This document shows, one piece after another, positions 19,992 to 29,493 of a DNA stretch of 64,000 bases (its first letter is position 1; each line of letters begins with the position of its first letter). The notes beneath the pieces were generated by a model. That model ran no database searches and was not told the DNA's origin. It saw nothing but the letters and a program-made list of their open reading frames with translations. The DNA comes from Pseudomonas guangdongensis (GTDB lineage: Bacteria; Pseudomonadota; Gammaproteobacteria; Pseudomonadales; Pseudomonadaceae). The stretch spans positions 2,666,001 through 2,730,000 of the forward strand of contig NZ_LT629780.1 in NCBI RefSeq assembly GCF_900105885.1, read 5' to 3'. Both the position numbers and the translations under genes were made by a program.

Positions 19992-20785
19992 GCGCCCAGG
20001 ACCTGAAACGCGGCATCCCGCTGCGCCTGCACGGCGTGGCCAAGGCCTTCGGCGACCGCACGGTGCTGCACGGCATCGACCTGCACATCCCCGCCGGCCA
20101 GTTCGTCGCGGTGGTCGGCCGCAGCGGTTGCGGCAAGAGCACCCTGCTGCGCCTGCTGGCCGGCCTGGATCATGCCAGCTCCGGCGAACTGCAGGCCGGC
20201 AACGCGCCGCTGGCCGCGGCCCGCGAGGACATCCGCCTGATGTTCCAGGATTCGCGCCTGCTGCCGTGGAAGCGAGTGATCGACAACGTCGGCCTCGGCC
20301 TGTCCGGCGACTGGAAAAGCCAGGCGCTGCAAGCGCTGGCAGCGGTCGGCCTTGGCGAGCGCGCCCACGACTGGCCGGCGGCGCTGTCTGGCGGGCAGAA
20401 GCAGCGCGTGGCGCTGGCCCGCGCGCTGATCCACCGCCCGCGCCTGCTGCTGCTCGACGAGCCACTCGGCGCGCTGGACGCGCTGACCCGCATCGAGATG
20501 CAGCAACTGATCGAGCGCCTGTGGCAGCAGCACGGCTTTACCGTGCTGCTGGTCACCCACGACGTCAGCGAGGCGGTGGCGGTGGCCGACCGGGTGATCC
20601 TGATCGAGGACGGCCATATCGGCCTCGACCTGCCGATCCCGCTGACCCGTCCGCGCCAACGCGCCTCGGCGGCGCTGGCTGCCCTGGAAGCCCGTGTGCT
20701 CGAACGGGTACTGGCCCTGCCCGCCGGCGCCGAGCCGCCGGAACCTGTATCCCCGCTGCCCACGCAACTGCGCTGGGCCCTGTAA
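19988..20785 (+). CDS. ssuB: aliphatic sulfonate ABC transporter ATPase SsuB
   Basis: A 265-residue ABC ATPase that powers SsuC. Walker A is GRSGCGKST near 44, the Q-loop QDSRLLPWK near 90, the signature [15 protein letters not shown] near 140, Walker [15 protein letters not shown] near 160 and the switch His in LLVTHD near 193. AAGGAGGT lies just before the ATG, inside the end of ssuC. All catalytic residues are intact. Confidence 0.95.
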   Translation: MSAQDLKRGIPLRLHGVAKAFGDRTVLHGIDLHIPAGQFVAVVGRSGCGKSTLLRLLAGLDHASSGELQAGNAPLAAAREDIRLMFQDSRLLPWKRVIDNVGLGLSGDWKSQALQALAAVGLGERAHDWPAALSGGQKQRVALARALIHRPRLLLLDEPLGALDALTRIEMQQLIERLWQQHGFTVLLVTHDVSEAVAVADRVILIEDGHIGLDLPIPLTRPRQRASAALAALEARVLERVLALPAGAEPPEPVSPLPTQLRWAL

Positions 20786-20828
20786 CTCCCGACTCCGCAT
20801 CACCCCTACCCCGCTAAGGAGCAAGACC

Positions 20829-21044
20829 ATGACCATCAAAGCCATCAACGTGCGCAACCAGTTCAAGGGCACCATCAAGGAAATCGTCCTGGGCGACGTG
20901 CTCTCCGAAATCGACGTGCAGACCGCCGCCGGTATCGTCACTTCGGTGATCACCACCCGCTCGGTCAAGGAGCTGGAGCTGGCCGTCGGCAGCGAGGTGA
21001 TCGCCTTCGTCAAATCCACCGAGGTGTCGATCGCCAAGCTGTGA
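20829..21044 (+). CDS. ssuF: SsuF, TOBE-type molybdopterin-binding-like protein
   Basis: A 71-residue protein of the single-domain TOBE/Mop family (molbindin-like), beginning MTIKAINVRNQFKGTIKEI. It is the last gene of the ssu operon in pseudomonads and is needed for growth on some sulfonates, but its biochemical role is unclear; molybdate or another oxyanion ligand is suggested by the fold. AAGGAG lies eight bases before the ATG at 20829. Confidence 0.9.
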   Translation: MTIKAINVRNQFKGTIKEIVLGDVLSEIDVQTAAGIVTSVITTRSVKELELAVGSEVIAFVKSTEVSIAKL

Positions 21045-21052
21045 AGCCGGCC

Positions 21053-21082
21053 GCGCCATCCACCGCCGATGGTGGATGGCGC
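21053..21082. terminator. hairpin between ssuF and the FKBP gene
   Basis: GCGCCATCCACC-GCCGAT-GGTGGATGGCGC, a perfect 12-bp stem between two convergent genes. It lacks a clear T-run, so it may be an intrinsic terminator of weak type or a 3'-end stabiliser. Confidence 0.6.
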
Positions 21083-21088
21083 GTGACC

Positions 21089-21430
21089 TCAATCGTCGCG
21101 GGTCAGCACTTCCAGCAGCTCGATCTCGAAGCACAGGTTGGAGTGGGGCTTGATCTGCTCGCCGACCTGCCGCTCGCCATAGGCCAGATGCGCCGGCACC
21201 CACAGCCGGCGCTTGCCGCCGACCCGCATGCCCATCAGCCCCTGATCCCAGCCCTTGATCACCCGGCCGGTGCCGATCACGCACTGGAACGGCTTGCCGC
21301 GCTGCCAGGACGAGTCGAACACGGTGCCGTCCTCCAGGGTGCCGGTGTACTGGGTGGTGATCAGTGCGCCCTTGACGCAGGCCTTGCCGTCGCCGACGAC
21401 CAGGTCCTCGATCTGCAGTTCGTTGCTCAT
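21089..21430 (-). CDS. FKBP-type peptidyl-prolyl cis-trans isomerase
   Basis: A 113-residue single-domain FKBP that speeds proline isomerisation in protein folding. It has the family pattern YTGTLEDGTVFDSSW, VIGTGRVIKGWDQGL and LAYGER, with aromatic active-site residues in place. No signal peptide is seen, so it is cytosolic. It overlaps the 3' end of cobJ by four bases, so it is the last gene of the cobGHIJ transcript; whether this has any role in cobalamin synthesis is not known. Confidence 0.92.
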   Translation of the reverse strand: MSNELQIEDLVVGDGKACVKGALITTQYTGTLEDGTVFDSSWQRGKPFQCVIGTGRVIKGWDQGLMGMRVGGKRRLWVPAHLAYGERQVGEQIKPHSNLCFEIELLEVLTRDD

Positions 21431-23199
21431 GTTGCGGATTCTCCCGATGGATGATGCGGCGCTGCCTCGTCGCCGCGCGCCTTTTCGCAGGATTCGCCGC
21501 GCGGGGCAAGCCCCGCCGGCGGATACCAGCGTGGCGTGTACACCCAGTCGCCGCCATCCGCGCGCGGGAAGCTGCGGGTGGTCGAGGAGCCGACGATCAC
21601 CAGGGTGCGCATGTCGACCATCTCGGCGGTCAGCTCGCCGAGGGTCAGGCTGCGCAGCGCCTGCGCCGGGCGGCCGACGTCGCGGCCGAGCACCACGCGG
21701 GTCTGCGGGTCGCGATGGCCCCTGACGATCTCCAGGGCGCGGCCGAGCTGCCAGGGCCTGGCGCGGGAGATCGGGTTGTAGAAGGCCATCACCAGATCGG
21801 CGGCGCCGGCGTGCTCGAGGCGCTGCTCGATCACCGTCCACGGCTTGAGGTTGTCCGACAGCGAGATCAGGCAGAAGTCGTGGCCCAGCGGCGCGCCGGA
21901 CAGCGCGGCGGTGGCCAGCGCGGCGGACACGCCGGGGAGGATTTCCAGCTCGACCGCGTGCCAGAGCGGGTCAATGCTCTGCTCCAGCGCCTCCAGCACC
22001 GCCGCGGCCATGGCGAACACCCCCGGATCGCCGGAGGACACCACCACCGCGCGGCGCCCGCTGGCCGCCAGCTCGAAGGCATGGCGGGCGCGCTGCAGCT
22101 CCTCGCGGTTGTCGCTGCAGTGGCGCACCTGCTCCGCGCGCAGCGGGCCGGCCATGTTCACGTAGGTCTCGTAGCCGAGGATGTCCTCGGCCTCGTCCAG
22201 CGCGCGGCGCACCGCCGGCACCATCAGCTCGGCGGCGCCGGGGCCGAGGCCGACCACGCTGAGCCGGCCGCGCGCCCGGCCCAGACGGGCCATCTCGACC
22301 GGCTGCGCGGCGCGGCCGATGCACAGGCCGTCGCCGGCCAGCCTCTCCTCCAGCGGCAGCAAACGGCGCAGCCAGTCGGCCGGCGTTTCGCCCGCCGCGC
22401 GTTCGGCGAAGCGCAGCGGCACGCCGAGTTCGCGCGCCGCGCTGCCCAGCGCGGCGTCGCTCATCGCATCCATTGGCGCCAGCAGGCCGGCCAGCGCCGC
22501 TTCGGCCAGGCCGTGGGCGGCCAGCGCGGCGCGTACCTTGGCGGCCAGCTCGGCCTCGCCAGCCTCGACCGCCACCACCAGCGCGCGCGGGTGGATCAGC
22601 AGCTCGTCGGCGCTGGCGCCGCGCGCGCAGCTCACCCGAATGCGCCGCCCGGCGTCTTCGCGCAGCGGCAGGCGCGCCGCGGCCAGCCAGGGCGCCGCAC
22701 CCTCCACGCGCACCCCCTCGCCGCCGAGCAGGTCGGCGACGAAGCGCTTGCCCTCCTCCACGTCGGCCAGCGCGTAGCCGTCCGGCGGGTTGAGCAGGCA
22801 GGTGCCGAAACGCAGTTCGCCGGACGTGGTGATCGCCGCCTCTATGCCGAAGATCGCCGCGATCTCGCGGGCGATATGGTTGACCCCGGCCAGCCCGCCG
22901 AGCAGCGGCACCACCGCGCTGGCGTCCTCGGCCACCGCCAGCACCGGCGGCTCCTGCTCCTTGTCGGCCAGCACCGGCGCCAGGCTGCGGATCACGATGC
23001 CGGCGGCGCACAGCGCGACGATGGGCGTGCCGCTCTGGTACAGCGCGCGCAGGGTGGCGCCGAAGTCGGCGTAGGCGATGTCCGCCTCGACCCGGCCCTG
23101 CAGGGCGTAGACCGGCGCCTGCGGGTAGCGGCGCTGGATGCGCCGCGCGGTGGGCAGGCTGGCGGCGCCGAGGATCACGATTGCGGGAGTCTTGTGCAT
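21427..23199 (-). CDS. cobJ: CbiG-like domain fused to precorrin-3B C17-methyltransferase CobJ
   Basis: A 590-residue fusion. The N-terminal part (about 1-330) resembles CbiG, with PAIVILGAASLPTARRI, VALCAAGIVIRSLAP, PLLGGLAGVNHIAREIA and a CbiG C-terminal region (LLAPMDAMSDAAL). The C-terminal part (about 335-560) is a SAM-dependent tetrapyrrole methylase with LSVVGLGPGAAELM, VSSGDPGVFAMAAAV and VMAFYNPISRAR, which methylates C17 and contracts the ring to give precorrin-4. Fusion to a CbiG-like domain is known in pseudomonads. The start overlaps the cobI stop (TGATG). The role of the CbiG part in an aerobic-type pathway is uncertain. Confidence 0.93.
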   Translation of the reverse strand: MHKTPAIVILGAASLPTARRIQRRYPQAPVYALQGRVEADIAYADFGATLRALYQSGTPIVALCAAGIVIRSLAPVLADKEQEPPVLAVAEDASAVVPLLGGLAGVNHIAREIAAIFGIEAAITTSGELRFGTCLLNPPDGYALADVEEGKRFVADLLGGEGVRVEGAAPWLAAARLPLREDAGRRIRVSCARGASADELLIHPRALVVAVEAGEAELAAKVRAALAAHGLAEAALAGLLAPMDAMSDAALGSAARELGVPLRFAERAAGETPADWLRRLLPLEERLAGDGLCIGRAAQPVEMARLGRARGRLSVVGLGPGAAELMVPAVRRALDEAEDILGYETYVNMAGPLRAEQVRHCSDNREELQRARHAFELAASGRRAVVVSSGDPGVFAMAAAVLEALEQSIDPLWHAVELEILPGVSAALATAALSGAPLGHDFCLISLSDNLKPWTVIEQRLEHAGAADLVMAFYNPISRARPWQLGRALEIVRGHRDPQTRVVLGRDVGRPAQALRSLTLGELTAEMVDMRTLVIVGSSTTRSFPRADGGDWVYTPRWYPPAGLAPRGESCEKARGDEAAPHHPSGESAT

Positions 23200-23945
23200 C
23201 AGCCTTGCCACCTCGGGCCGGGAACCAGGATGAGGGAGAAGTACGGCGATGCCATCGGGTCGACCTCGGCCAGCGGCAGGCTGCGCTGCTCGGCCATGGT
23301 CGCCCGCTCGATATACAGGGCGCGCTCGGCCAGATTCAGGCGCTCCAGCACCCGGCGCACCTTGTCGAAGTTGCGGCCGAGCTTCATCACCACCGCCGCC
23401 TCGACGCCGGACAGCCGCGCGGTCAGCTCCTCCTCGGACAGCACGCCGGACAGCACCAAAAGGCTCTGGTTGCGATACACCAGCGGCGCGCCGAGCGCGG
23501 CGGCGGCGCCGAGCATCGAGCACACGCCGGGCACCACCTCGGTGGCGTAACGCTCGGCCAGGCGGTCGTGCAGGTACATGTAGGAGCCGTAGAACAGCGC
23601 ATCGCCCTCGCAGATCACCGCCACGTCACGGCCGGCGTCGAGGTGCGCGGCGACCTGCGCGGCGGCGGTGTCGTAGAAGTCGGCGATCACGTCCTCGTAG
23701 GACAAGGGCGGCGCCAGCTTCTCGGTGGTCACCGGGTAGACCAGCGGCAGGCGCAGCTGGTCGTCGCGCAGGTACTCCTCGATGACGCCGAAGGCGTTGC
23801 CGCCCTGCCCCTTGCTGGCCTTGGCCTTGGCGACGAAATAGGCCACCACCGGCGCCTCCCGCAGCAGGCGCAGCGCCTTGACGGTGATCAGCTCGGCATC
23901 GCCCGGCCCGACGCTCAGGCCCAGCAGTCGTCCCTTGCCCATCAT
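23199..23945 (-). CDS. cobI: precorrin-2 C20-methyltransferase CobI
   Basis: A 248-residue SAM-dependent methylase that adds a methyl at C20 of precorrin-2. It shows the glycine-rich [17 protein letters not shown] at the N-terminus, [19 protein letters not shown] near 110 and [15 protein letters not shown] near 140. A second ATG at 23942 gives a protein one residue shorter. Its stop overlaps the cobJ start by one base and its start overlaps the cobH stop by four, showing tight translational coupling. Confidence 0.95.
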   Translation of the reverse strand: MMGKGRLLGLSVGPGDAELITVKALRLLREAPVVAYFVAKAKASKGQGGNAFGVIEEYLRDDQLRLPLVYPVTTEKLAPPLSYEDVIADFYDTAAAQVAAHLDAGRDVAVICEGDALFYGSYMYLHDRLAERYATEVVPGVCSMLGAAAALGAPLVYRNQSLLVLSGVLSEEELTARLSGVEAAVVMKLGRNFDKVRRVLERLNLAERALYIERATMAEQRSLPLAEVDPMASPYFSLILVPGPRWQG

Positions 23946-24568
23946 TCCACCTCCGTGGCCAGCGCGTTGACCGCCGCGGCGGCCATGGCGCTGCCGCCGC
24001 GCCGGCCGCGGACGATCACGTAGGGCACGCCGTGGCTGCCTTCGGCGAGCAGGTCCTTGGACTCGGCGGCGCCGACGAAGCCGACCGGGAAGCCGAGGAT
24101 CAGCGCCGGCTTGGGCGCGCCGGCGGCGAGCATTTCCAGCAGGTAGAACAGCGCAGTCGGCGCGTTGCCGATCACCACCACGCTGCCTTCCAGATGGTCG
24201 CGCCAGTGCTCCAGGGCCACCGCCGAGCGGGTGTTGCCCAGCTCGCGGGCCAGCGCCGGCACTTCGGGATCGTTGAGGGTGCAGACCACCCGGTTATTGG
24301 CCGGCAGGCGCGCGCGGGTGATGCCCTCGGCGACCATCCGCGCATCGCAGAGGATCGGCGCGCCGGCCGCCAGCGCGGCGCGCCCGGCGGCGCCGGCACC
24401 CGGCGAGAAGCGCAGGTCCTGCACCACGTCGACCATGCCGCAGGCGTGGATCACGCGCACGGCGAGCTTTTCTAGATCGGCGGGGATCGCCGCGAGATCG
24501 GCCTCGGCGCGGATGATAGCGAAGGAGTTGCGATAGATTTCCTGGCCATCGCGGATGTAGTCGATCAT
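23942..24568 (-). CDS. cobH: precorrin-8X methylmutase CobH
   Basis: A 208-residue enzyme that moves the C11 methyl to C12, giving hydrogenobyrinic acid. Family features are [30 protein letters not shown] with the catalytic His, DARMVAEGI and [16 protein letters not shown]. The ATG at 24568 lies inside the end of cobG (4-base overlap). Length is the usual 205-210. Confidence 0.95.
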   Translation of the reverse strand: MIDYIRDGQEIYRNSFAIIRAEADLAAIPADLEKLAVRVIHACGMVDVVQDLRFSPGAGAAGRAALAAGAPILCDARMVAEGITRARLPANNRVVCTLNDPEVPALARELGNTRSAVALEHWRDHLEGSVVVIGNAPTALFYLLEMLAAGAPKPALILGFPVGFVGAAESKDLLAEGSHGVPYVIVRGRRGGSAMAAAAVNALATEVE

Positions 24569-25908
24569 GGAGACTCCGGGGATGAGGGATGGGCGGCCAG
24601 CCGCGCGGCGGCCTGCTCGATGTTCAGATGTTCGGCCAGCACCGGGCCGTGGCCGCCGGCCAGCAACTGGTAGCGCGCCGGAGCCGTGGCCAGCAGGGTG
24701 AAGGCGGCGCCATGGGCGGCGGCGCAGCGCCGCGGGCAGCCGCTCAGATGGATGACCGCCGCGTCGGCCGCGGGCGGCAGCAAGGCGGCCAGGCGCCGGG
24801 CGTCGGCCTTGGTGTCGGCCAGCGCGCGGGCGCAGCCGGGCGAGCCGCTGCAAGCGATCAGCCGGGCCAGCGGCGCGGCCGGGTCGACCAGCAGGCCAAG
24901 CTCCGCCAGGGCGCGCTGCGCTTCGGCGCCGCGCGCGGCGGGCACGTCGGGGAGCAGCACGCCCTGCCAAGGGGTCAGATGCAGACGGGGCGTGCCCAGT
25001 CGCTCGCTCAGCGCCGCCAGCGCCTGCAACTGGCGGGCGTCGAGGCGGCCCAGCGCGGTCTGCGCGCCGACCTGGCAGAGCCCGGCCTCGCGCTGCGCCT
25101 GCACGCCGAAGCGCCGCTGCGGTTCGGCCGGCGCGCGGCGCCAGGCGAGCAGCGCGGCGTCGCGGCGCAGCGCCAGCGCCGGCTGGCGTTCGCGCAGCGC
25201 ATCAAGGACGGCAGGCGCCGGCAGGCTCTGCAGCAGGTGGCGCATGCGCGTCTGCTCGGCGCCGGCGCGGTCGAGGAACAGCGCCAGCAGCGCGAACACC
25301 AGCTCGCCGGCCTGCGCCGCCGGAATCGAGGCCAGCGCGGGATCGTCCCCGGCGCGCTGCGGCGGGCAGCCGGCCAGGCCGAAGGCATAGCGCGGCCCGT
25401 CCTCGCCCGGCAGGGCCGACAGCCACAGGTCGTGGGGATGGTCGAGCATCGCCAGCGCCTCGCCGCCGTCGAGCTGCACGGCGAACTTGGGCGACAGCCC
25501 ATGCCAGCGCGGTTCGCGCTCCAGCCGGGCGAGCAGCGCGGCGGCCAGCGGGCGGGTGTCGAGCAGGGTGTGGGGATCGTGGCCGGCGGCGGGGCTGAGC
25601 ATCAGGTTGCGCACGTCGTCGCCGCCGGCGCTGGCGGCGCCCAGGCCGGCGGCCAGCAGGCGCTCGATCAGCGCGTCCTCGCACCCAGCGCGCACGCCGC
25701 GGATCTGCAGGTTGGCGCGGTTGGTGGCTTCCAGCACGCCGCCGGCACACGCCTCGGCGGCAACGGCGATGGCCCGCGCCTGGCGGGCGGTGAGCCGCCC
25801 ACCGGGCAGCTTGATGCGGCAGATGCCGCCGTCGCGGGCGGCGACGATGCGCAGCAGGCCCGGACAGGCGGAAGGGCGCGGCGCAGCCGCGCGAAGAGGA
25901 TGCTTCAC
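24565..25908 (-). CDS. cobG: precorrin-3B synthase CobG
   Basis: A 447-residue monooxygenase of the sulfite/nitrite reductase-like fold that uses O2 to form precorrin-3B; it marks the aerobic cobalamin route. The [4Fe-4S] ligands appear as CSGSPGCARA and LSGCPRRCAAAHG near 345-395, and the ferredoxin-like repeat domain GGICRIKLPGGRL is at the N-terminus. It is the first gene after the cobalamin riboswitch at 26045-26199 and heads the cobG-H-I-J run. The N-terminal Met is encoded by the ATG at 25908. Confidence 0.93.
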   Translation of the reverse strand: MKHPLRAAAPRPSACPGLLRIVAARDGGICRIKLPGGRLTARQARAIAVAAEACAGGVLEATNRANLQIRGVRAGCEDALIERLLAAGLGAASAGGDDVRNLMLSPAAGHDPHTLLDTRPLAAALLARLEREPRWHGLSPKFAVQLDGGEALAMLDHPHDLWLSALPGEDGPRYAFGLAGCPPQRAGDDPALASIPAAQAGELVFALLALFLDRAGAEQTRMRHLLQSLPAPAVLDALRERQPALALRRDAALLAWRRAPAEPQRRFGVQAQREAGLCQVGAQTALGRLDARQLQALAALSERLGTPRLHLTPWQGVLLPDVPAARGAEAQRALAELGLLVDPAAPLARLIACSGSPGCARALADTKADARRLAALLPPAADAAVIHLSGCPRRCAAAHGAAFTLLATAPARYQLLAGGHGPVLAEHLNIEQAAARLAAHPSSPESP

Positions 25909-26044
25909 GAAAGGTCACCGGATTGTCCGTCGCGGCGACCCCTGCGATCCCGCCCGCAGGCGAAACCCCGCGCCGGCCCGCAGGCTGGCGCGCTTGCAGC
26001 ATCGGTACACCCCGCCCGACGTTGGCACTCGCGACTCCTCTCGC

Positions 26045-26199
26045 CGGCAGGTCTCCTGGCTGGCAGGTCGTCGCCCGGCGTCGCCTTCCCGGTTGCCCAG
26101 TGGCCTGTGACGCGGACTCGCTGCTGACAGTTGCGGGGGCAGCCACGGTCGGAGCGATGCTCTTCCGTGTTCCCTCTTCGGCCCTGAACGGGCACCGAC
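26045..26199 (-). promoter_or_regulatory. cobalamin riboswitch controlling cobGHIJ
   Basis: Read on the minus strand this region has the ordered class I cobalamin riboswitch elements: GGTGCC, GAGGGAAC, the strongly conserved GCTGCCCCCGCAACTGT, CCACTGGG, GGGAAGG and the 3' GCCAGGAGACCTGCC. It ends about 137 bases before the cobG ATG. Adenosylcobalamin binding would repress the operon. Confidence 0.93.
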
Positions 26200-26320
26200 G
26201 AACGCGCTATTATGCCCGCCTTTCGCCGCCATTGCCCTCACAGACCACCACGGGGGCGAATTCATTCGCCAGGGCGCGGCATTTTGGCGGAGACCTCCGC
26301 CCATCACACAAGGAACCCCG

Positions 26321-27541
26321 ATGACGCCCTGGCTGACCGTAGTGGGCATCGGCGAAGACGGCTTCGCCGGCCTCGGCAAGAGCGCCCGCCGCGCCCTGCT
26401 CGGCGCCGCGCACATCGTCGGCGCCGAGCGCCAGCTGGCCCTGCTGCCGCGCTGCGTGAGCGCCGCGCGCGCGTGCTGGCCCAGTCCGTTCGACCTCGCC
26501 GCCGTGCTGGCCCGGCGCGGCACGCCTACCTGCGTGCTGGCCAGCGGCGACCCGATGTTCTACGGCGTCGGCGCCAGCCTGGCGCGCGCGCTGCCGGCCG
26601 GGGAGCTGCGCGTGCTGCCGTCGCCCTCCTCGGTGTCCCTGGCCGCCGCGCGCCTGGGCTGGGCGCTGCAGGACTGCACGGTGGTCTCGCTGGTCGCCCG
26701 CCCGCTGGCCGCGCTGAACCGCCACCTGCAGCCCGGCGCGCGCCTGCTGGTGCTCAGCGAAGGCGCCGCCACCCCGGCGCAGGTCGCCGAACTGCTGCGC
26801 GAGCGCGGCTTCGGCCTCAGCCGCCTCAGCCTGCTGGAGCACCTCGGCGGCCCGCACGAACGGCGCCTCGACGGCCTCGCCGCCGACTGGAGCCTGCCGC
26901 CCGGCGCCGCCCTCAACCTGCTGGCCATCGACTGCCGGGCGGAAGCCGGCGCGCAGCCGCTGCCGTCCACCGTCGGCCTGCCCGACGAGGCCTACCGCCA
27001 CGACGGCCAGCTGACCAAGCGCGACGTGCGCGCCGTCACCCTCGCCCGCCTCGCCCCGCTGCCCGGCGAGCTGCTGTGGGACGTCGGCGCCGGCTGCGGC
27101 TCGATCGGCATCGAGTGGCTGCGCGCCCATCCGCAGTGCCGCGCCATCGCCCTGGAGGCCGACGAGGGCCGCCAGGCGCACATCCGCCACAACCGCGACG
27201 CCCTCGGCGTGCCGCACCTGCAGCTGGTCGCCGGCAGCGCGCCGCAGGCGCTGGCCGGCCTGCCGGCGCCGGAGGCGGTGTTCATCGGCGGCGGCGTCAC
27301 CGTGCCCGGCGTGCTGGAAGACTGCTGGGCGGCGCTCAAGCCGGGGGGACGGCTGATCGCCAACGCCGTCACCCTGCAGAGCGAGGCGCGGCTTATCGAC
27401 TGGCACGCCCGCCACGGCGGCGAGCTGCTGCGCCTGCACATCGCCCACGCCAAGCCGCTGGGCAACTTCGACACCTGGCGCCAGGCGCTGCCGATCACCC
27501 TGCTCTGCGTGCGCAAGCCCGTCGAGGCCGGCGATGCGTGA
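26321..27541 (+). CDS. cobL: precorrin-6Y C5,15-methyltransferase (decarboxylating) CobL
   Basis: A 406-residue bifunctional enzyme. The N-terminal CbiE-like methylase (about 1-205: [28 protein letters not shown]) acts at C5 and the C-terminal CbiT-like domain (about 215-400: [28 protein letters not shown]) methylates C15 and decarboxylates. It is divergent from cobG; the shared 410-base interval carries the cobG riboswitch, but none is seen on the cobL side. It overlaps cbiD by eight bases. Confidence 0.95.
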   Translation: MTPWLTVVGIGEDGFAGLGKSARRALLGAAHIVGAERQLALLPRCVSAARACWPSPFDLAAVLARRGTPTCVLASGDPMFYGVGASLARALPAGELRVLPSPSSVSLAAARLGWALQDCTVVSLVARPLAALNRHLQPGARLLVLSEGAATPAQVAELLRERGFGLSRLSLLEHLGGPHERRLDGLAADWSLPPGAALNLLAIDCRAEAGAQPLPSTVGLPDEAYRHDGQLTKRDVRAVTLARLAPLPGELLWDVGAGCGSIGIEWLRAHPQCRAIALEADEGRQAHIRHNRDALGVPHLQLVAGSAPQALAGLPAPEAVFIGGGVTVPGVLEDCWAALKPGGRLIANAVTLQSEARLIDWHARHGGELLRLHIAHAKPLGNFDTWRQALPITLLCVRKPVEAGDA

Positions 27542-28634
27542 GGAAACCCCGGAACAGCCGCGCCCTCTGCGCACCGGCCTGACCACCGGCAGCTGCGCCA
27601 CCGCCACCAGCCTGGCCGCCGCGCGCCTGCTGCTGGGCGGCGAAGCCTGCGACGCGGTGGAGATCGTCCTGCCCAAGGGCCAGCGGGTCAGCATGCGCCT
27701 GGAGTTCTGCCGGCCGTGCGCCGGCGGCGCCGAGGCCGGCACGCTCAAGGACGGCGGCGACGACCCGGACGCCACCCACGGCGCGCTGATCAGCGCCCGC
27801 GTGGCGCTCGATCCGCGTCCTGGCGTGCGCTTCCACGCCGGCCCCGGCGTCGGCACCGTCACCCGCCCCGGACTGGTGCTGGCGGTCGGCGAGCCGGCGA
27901 TCAACCCGGTGCCGCGACAGATGATGACCGAACACCTGAGCGCGCTGGCCGCCGAGCGCGGCTATGCCGGCGGCTTCGAGGTCACCGTCTGCGTGGCGAA
28001 CGGCGCGGAAATCGCGCTGAAGACCATGAATCCACGGCTGGGCATCCTCGGCGGCATCTCCATCCTCGGCACCACCGGCATCGTCCGCCCGTTCTCCTGC
28101 TCGGCCTACATCGCCTCCATCCACCAGGCCATAGACGTGGCCCGCGCCAACGGCCTGCAGCATCTGGCTGCCTGCACCGGCAACGCCAGCGAGGACGCCA
28201 TGCGCGGCCACTACGGCCTCGACGACAGCGCGCTGATCGAGATGGGCGACTTCGCCGGCGCGGTGCTCAAGCACCTGCGCCGCGCCCCGGTGGCGCGCCT
28301 GACCCTGTGCGGCGGCTTCGGCAAGATCAGCAAGCTGGCCGCCGGGCACCTCGACCTGCACAGCCGCCGCTCCAGCATCGACCTGCCGCAACTGGCCGAC
28401 TGGGCCGCCGAACTGGGCGCCGACGGCGCGCTGCAAGACGCCATGCGCGCCGCCAACACCAGCCAGCAGGCACTCGCCCTGGCCGCTGCCGCCGGCATCG
28501 CCCTGGGCGATGCGGTGTGCGCCCACGCGCTGGCCTTCGCCCGCTCGATAGTCCCGGCCGAGGTGCGCCTGGAAGTCTTCGCCATCGACCGCCAGGGCCG
28601 CTTCGTCGGCCGGGCGCTGGAGTCCGCATCGTGA
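27534..28634 (+). CDS. cbiD: cobalt-precorrin-5B C1-methyltransferase CbiD
   Basis: A 366-residue CbiD-family methyltransferase. Typical motifs are [19 protein letters not shown] at the start, [43 protein letters not shown] and [19 protein letters not shown]. In anaerobic-type pathways it methylates C1; pseudomonads use CbiD in place of CobF within an otherwise aerobic route. Both neighbours overlap it (8 bases with cobL, 4 with cobK). Confidence 0.95.
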   Translation: MREETPEQPRPLRTGLTTGSCATATSLAAARLLLGGEACDAVEIVLPKGQRVSMRLEFCRPCAGGAEAGTLKDGGDDPDATHGALISARVALDPRPGVRFHAGPGVGTVTRPGLVLAVGEPAINPVPRQMMTEHLSALAAERGYAGGFEVTVCVANGAEIALKTMNPRLGILGGISILGTTGIVRPFSCSAYIASIHQAIDVARANGLQHLAACTGNASEDAMRGHYGLDDSALIEMGDFAGAVLKHLRRAPVARLTLCGGFGKISKLAAGHLDLHSRRSSIDLPQLADWAAELGADGALQDAMRAANTSQQALALAAAAGIALGDAVCAHALAFARSIVPAEVRLEVFAIDRQGRFVGRALESAS

Positions 28635-29362
28635 ACAAGCGCATCCTGCTGCTCGGCGGCATCGGCGAGGCGCTGGCCATCGCCCGCCAGCTACCGAGCG
28701 ACGCCATCTACAGCCTCGCCGGCCTCGGCAAGGTGCCGACCGACCTGCCCTGCCAGGTGCGCGTCGGCGGCTACGGCGGCGCCGAGGGGCTGGCGCGCTT
28801 CATCGCGGCTGAGGGCATCGGCCTGCTGATCGACGCCACCCACCCCTACGCCGCACAGATCAGCCGCAACGCCGCCCGCGCAGCGCAGCTCGCCGGCATC
28901 CCCTGCTGGGCCCTGCGCCGCCCCGGCTGGCAGACCGGCCCCGGCGACGACTGGCGCGAGGTGGCGGACTGGGCGGAACTGACCGCCGCCCTCGCCCCCT
29001 TCCGCCGCCCGCTGTTCACCCTCGGCCGCGAACCGCTGGAACACCTCCACGAAATCCCCGCCCACCAGCACTGGACCGTGCGCTGCCTCACCGCCCAGCC
29101 GCCCGCACCGCGCGCCGAAATCCTCGGCGCCCGCGGCCCCTTCGCACTCGACGACGAACGCGCGCTGATGGCACGCATCGACTGCGACGTGCTGATCAGC
29201 AAGAACAGCGGCAGCCAGGCCACCGAGCACAAGCTGCAGGCCGCCCGCGAGCGGGGGATTCCGGTGCTGGTGTTGAAGAGGCCGGAGTTGCCGAAGGTGG
29301 AGTGGGAATTTGGGAGTGGGGAGGCGTTGCTGGTGGGGTTGGCGGAAGGAGGTTGGCGGTGA
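28631..29362 (+). CDS. cobK: precorrin-6A reductase CobK
   Basis: A 243-residue NADPH-dependent reductase forming precorrin-6B (dihydro form). It has [17 protein letters not shown] at the N-terminus, [17 protein letters not shown] near 78 and [17 protein letters not shown] near 190. The GTG start at 28631 overlaps the cbiD stop (GTGA), and no better start lies nearby. It completes the cobL-cbiD-cobK run. Confidence 0.93.
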   Translation: MNKRILLLGGIGEALAIARQLPSDAIYSLAGLGKVPTDLPCQVRVGGYGGAEGLARFIAAEGIGLLIDATHPYAAQISRNAARAAQLAGIPCWALRRPGWQTGPGDDWREVADWAELTAALAPFRRPLFTLGREPLEHLHEIPAHQHWTVRCLTAQPPAPRAEILGARGPFALDDERALMARIDCDVLISKNSGSQATEHKLQAARERGIPVLVLKRPELPKVEWEFGSGEALLVGLAEGGWR

Positions 29363-29382
29363 TGTGTGGTTATCACGACAGT

Positions 29383-29469
29383 GTAGGGTGGAAAACGACC
29401 GTAGGTCTTTTCCACCGGGTACTGCGGGGCATGTGACGGTAGAAAACGCTGTGAGGTTTTCTACCCTAC
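29383..29469. repeat. REP-like palindromic element (GTAGGGTGG family)
   Basis: Two hairpins sit back to back: GGTGGAAAA ... TTTTCCACC (29387-29416) and GGTAGAAAAC ... GTTTTCTACC (29438-29464), with outer GTAGGGT / ACCCTAC ends. The same family recurs at 37831-38026 and, decayed, at 44938-45026, always at the edges of cobalamin gene groups. Confidence 0.8.
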
Positions 29470-29493
29470 GAGCTAGTTCGTTTCATTTCAGTT

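Noticed and set aside
21451..23550. About 700-codon open frame antisense to cobJ/cobI
   Set aside because: Its composition (runs of Arg, Gly, Ala and His) is that of the complement of GC-rich coding DNA, and the minus strand has well-conserved methyltransferases.
24589..26127. Plus-strand 512-codon frame across cobG and its leader
   Set aside because: It runs through the cobalamin riboswitch and antisense to CobG.
29383..29469. Possible CRISPR-like repeats
   Set aside because: The repeated units are palindromic hairpins of unequal spacing without unique spacers; they are REP-like.
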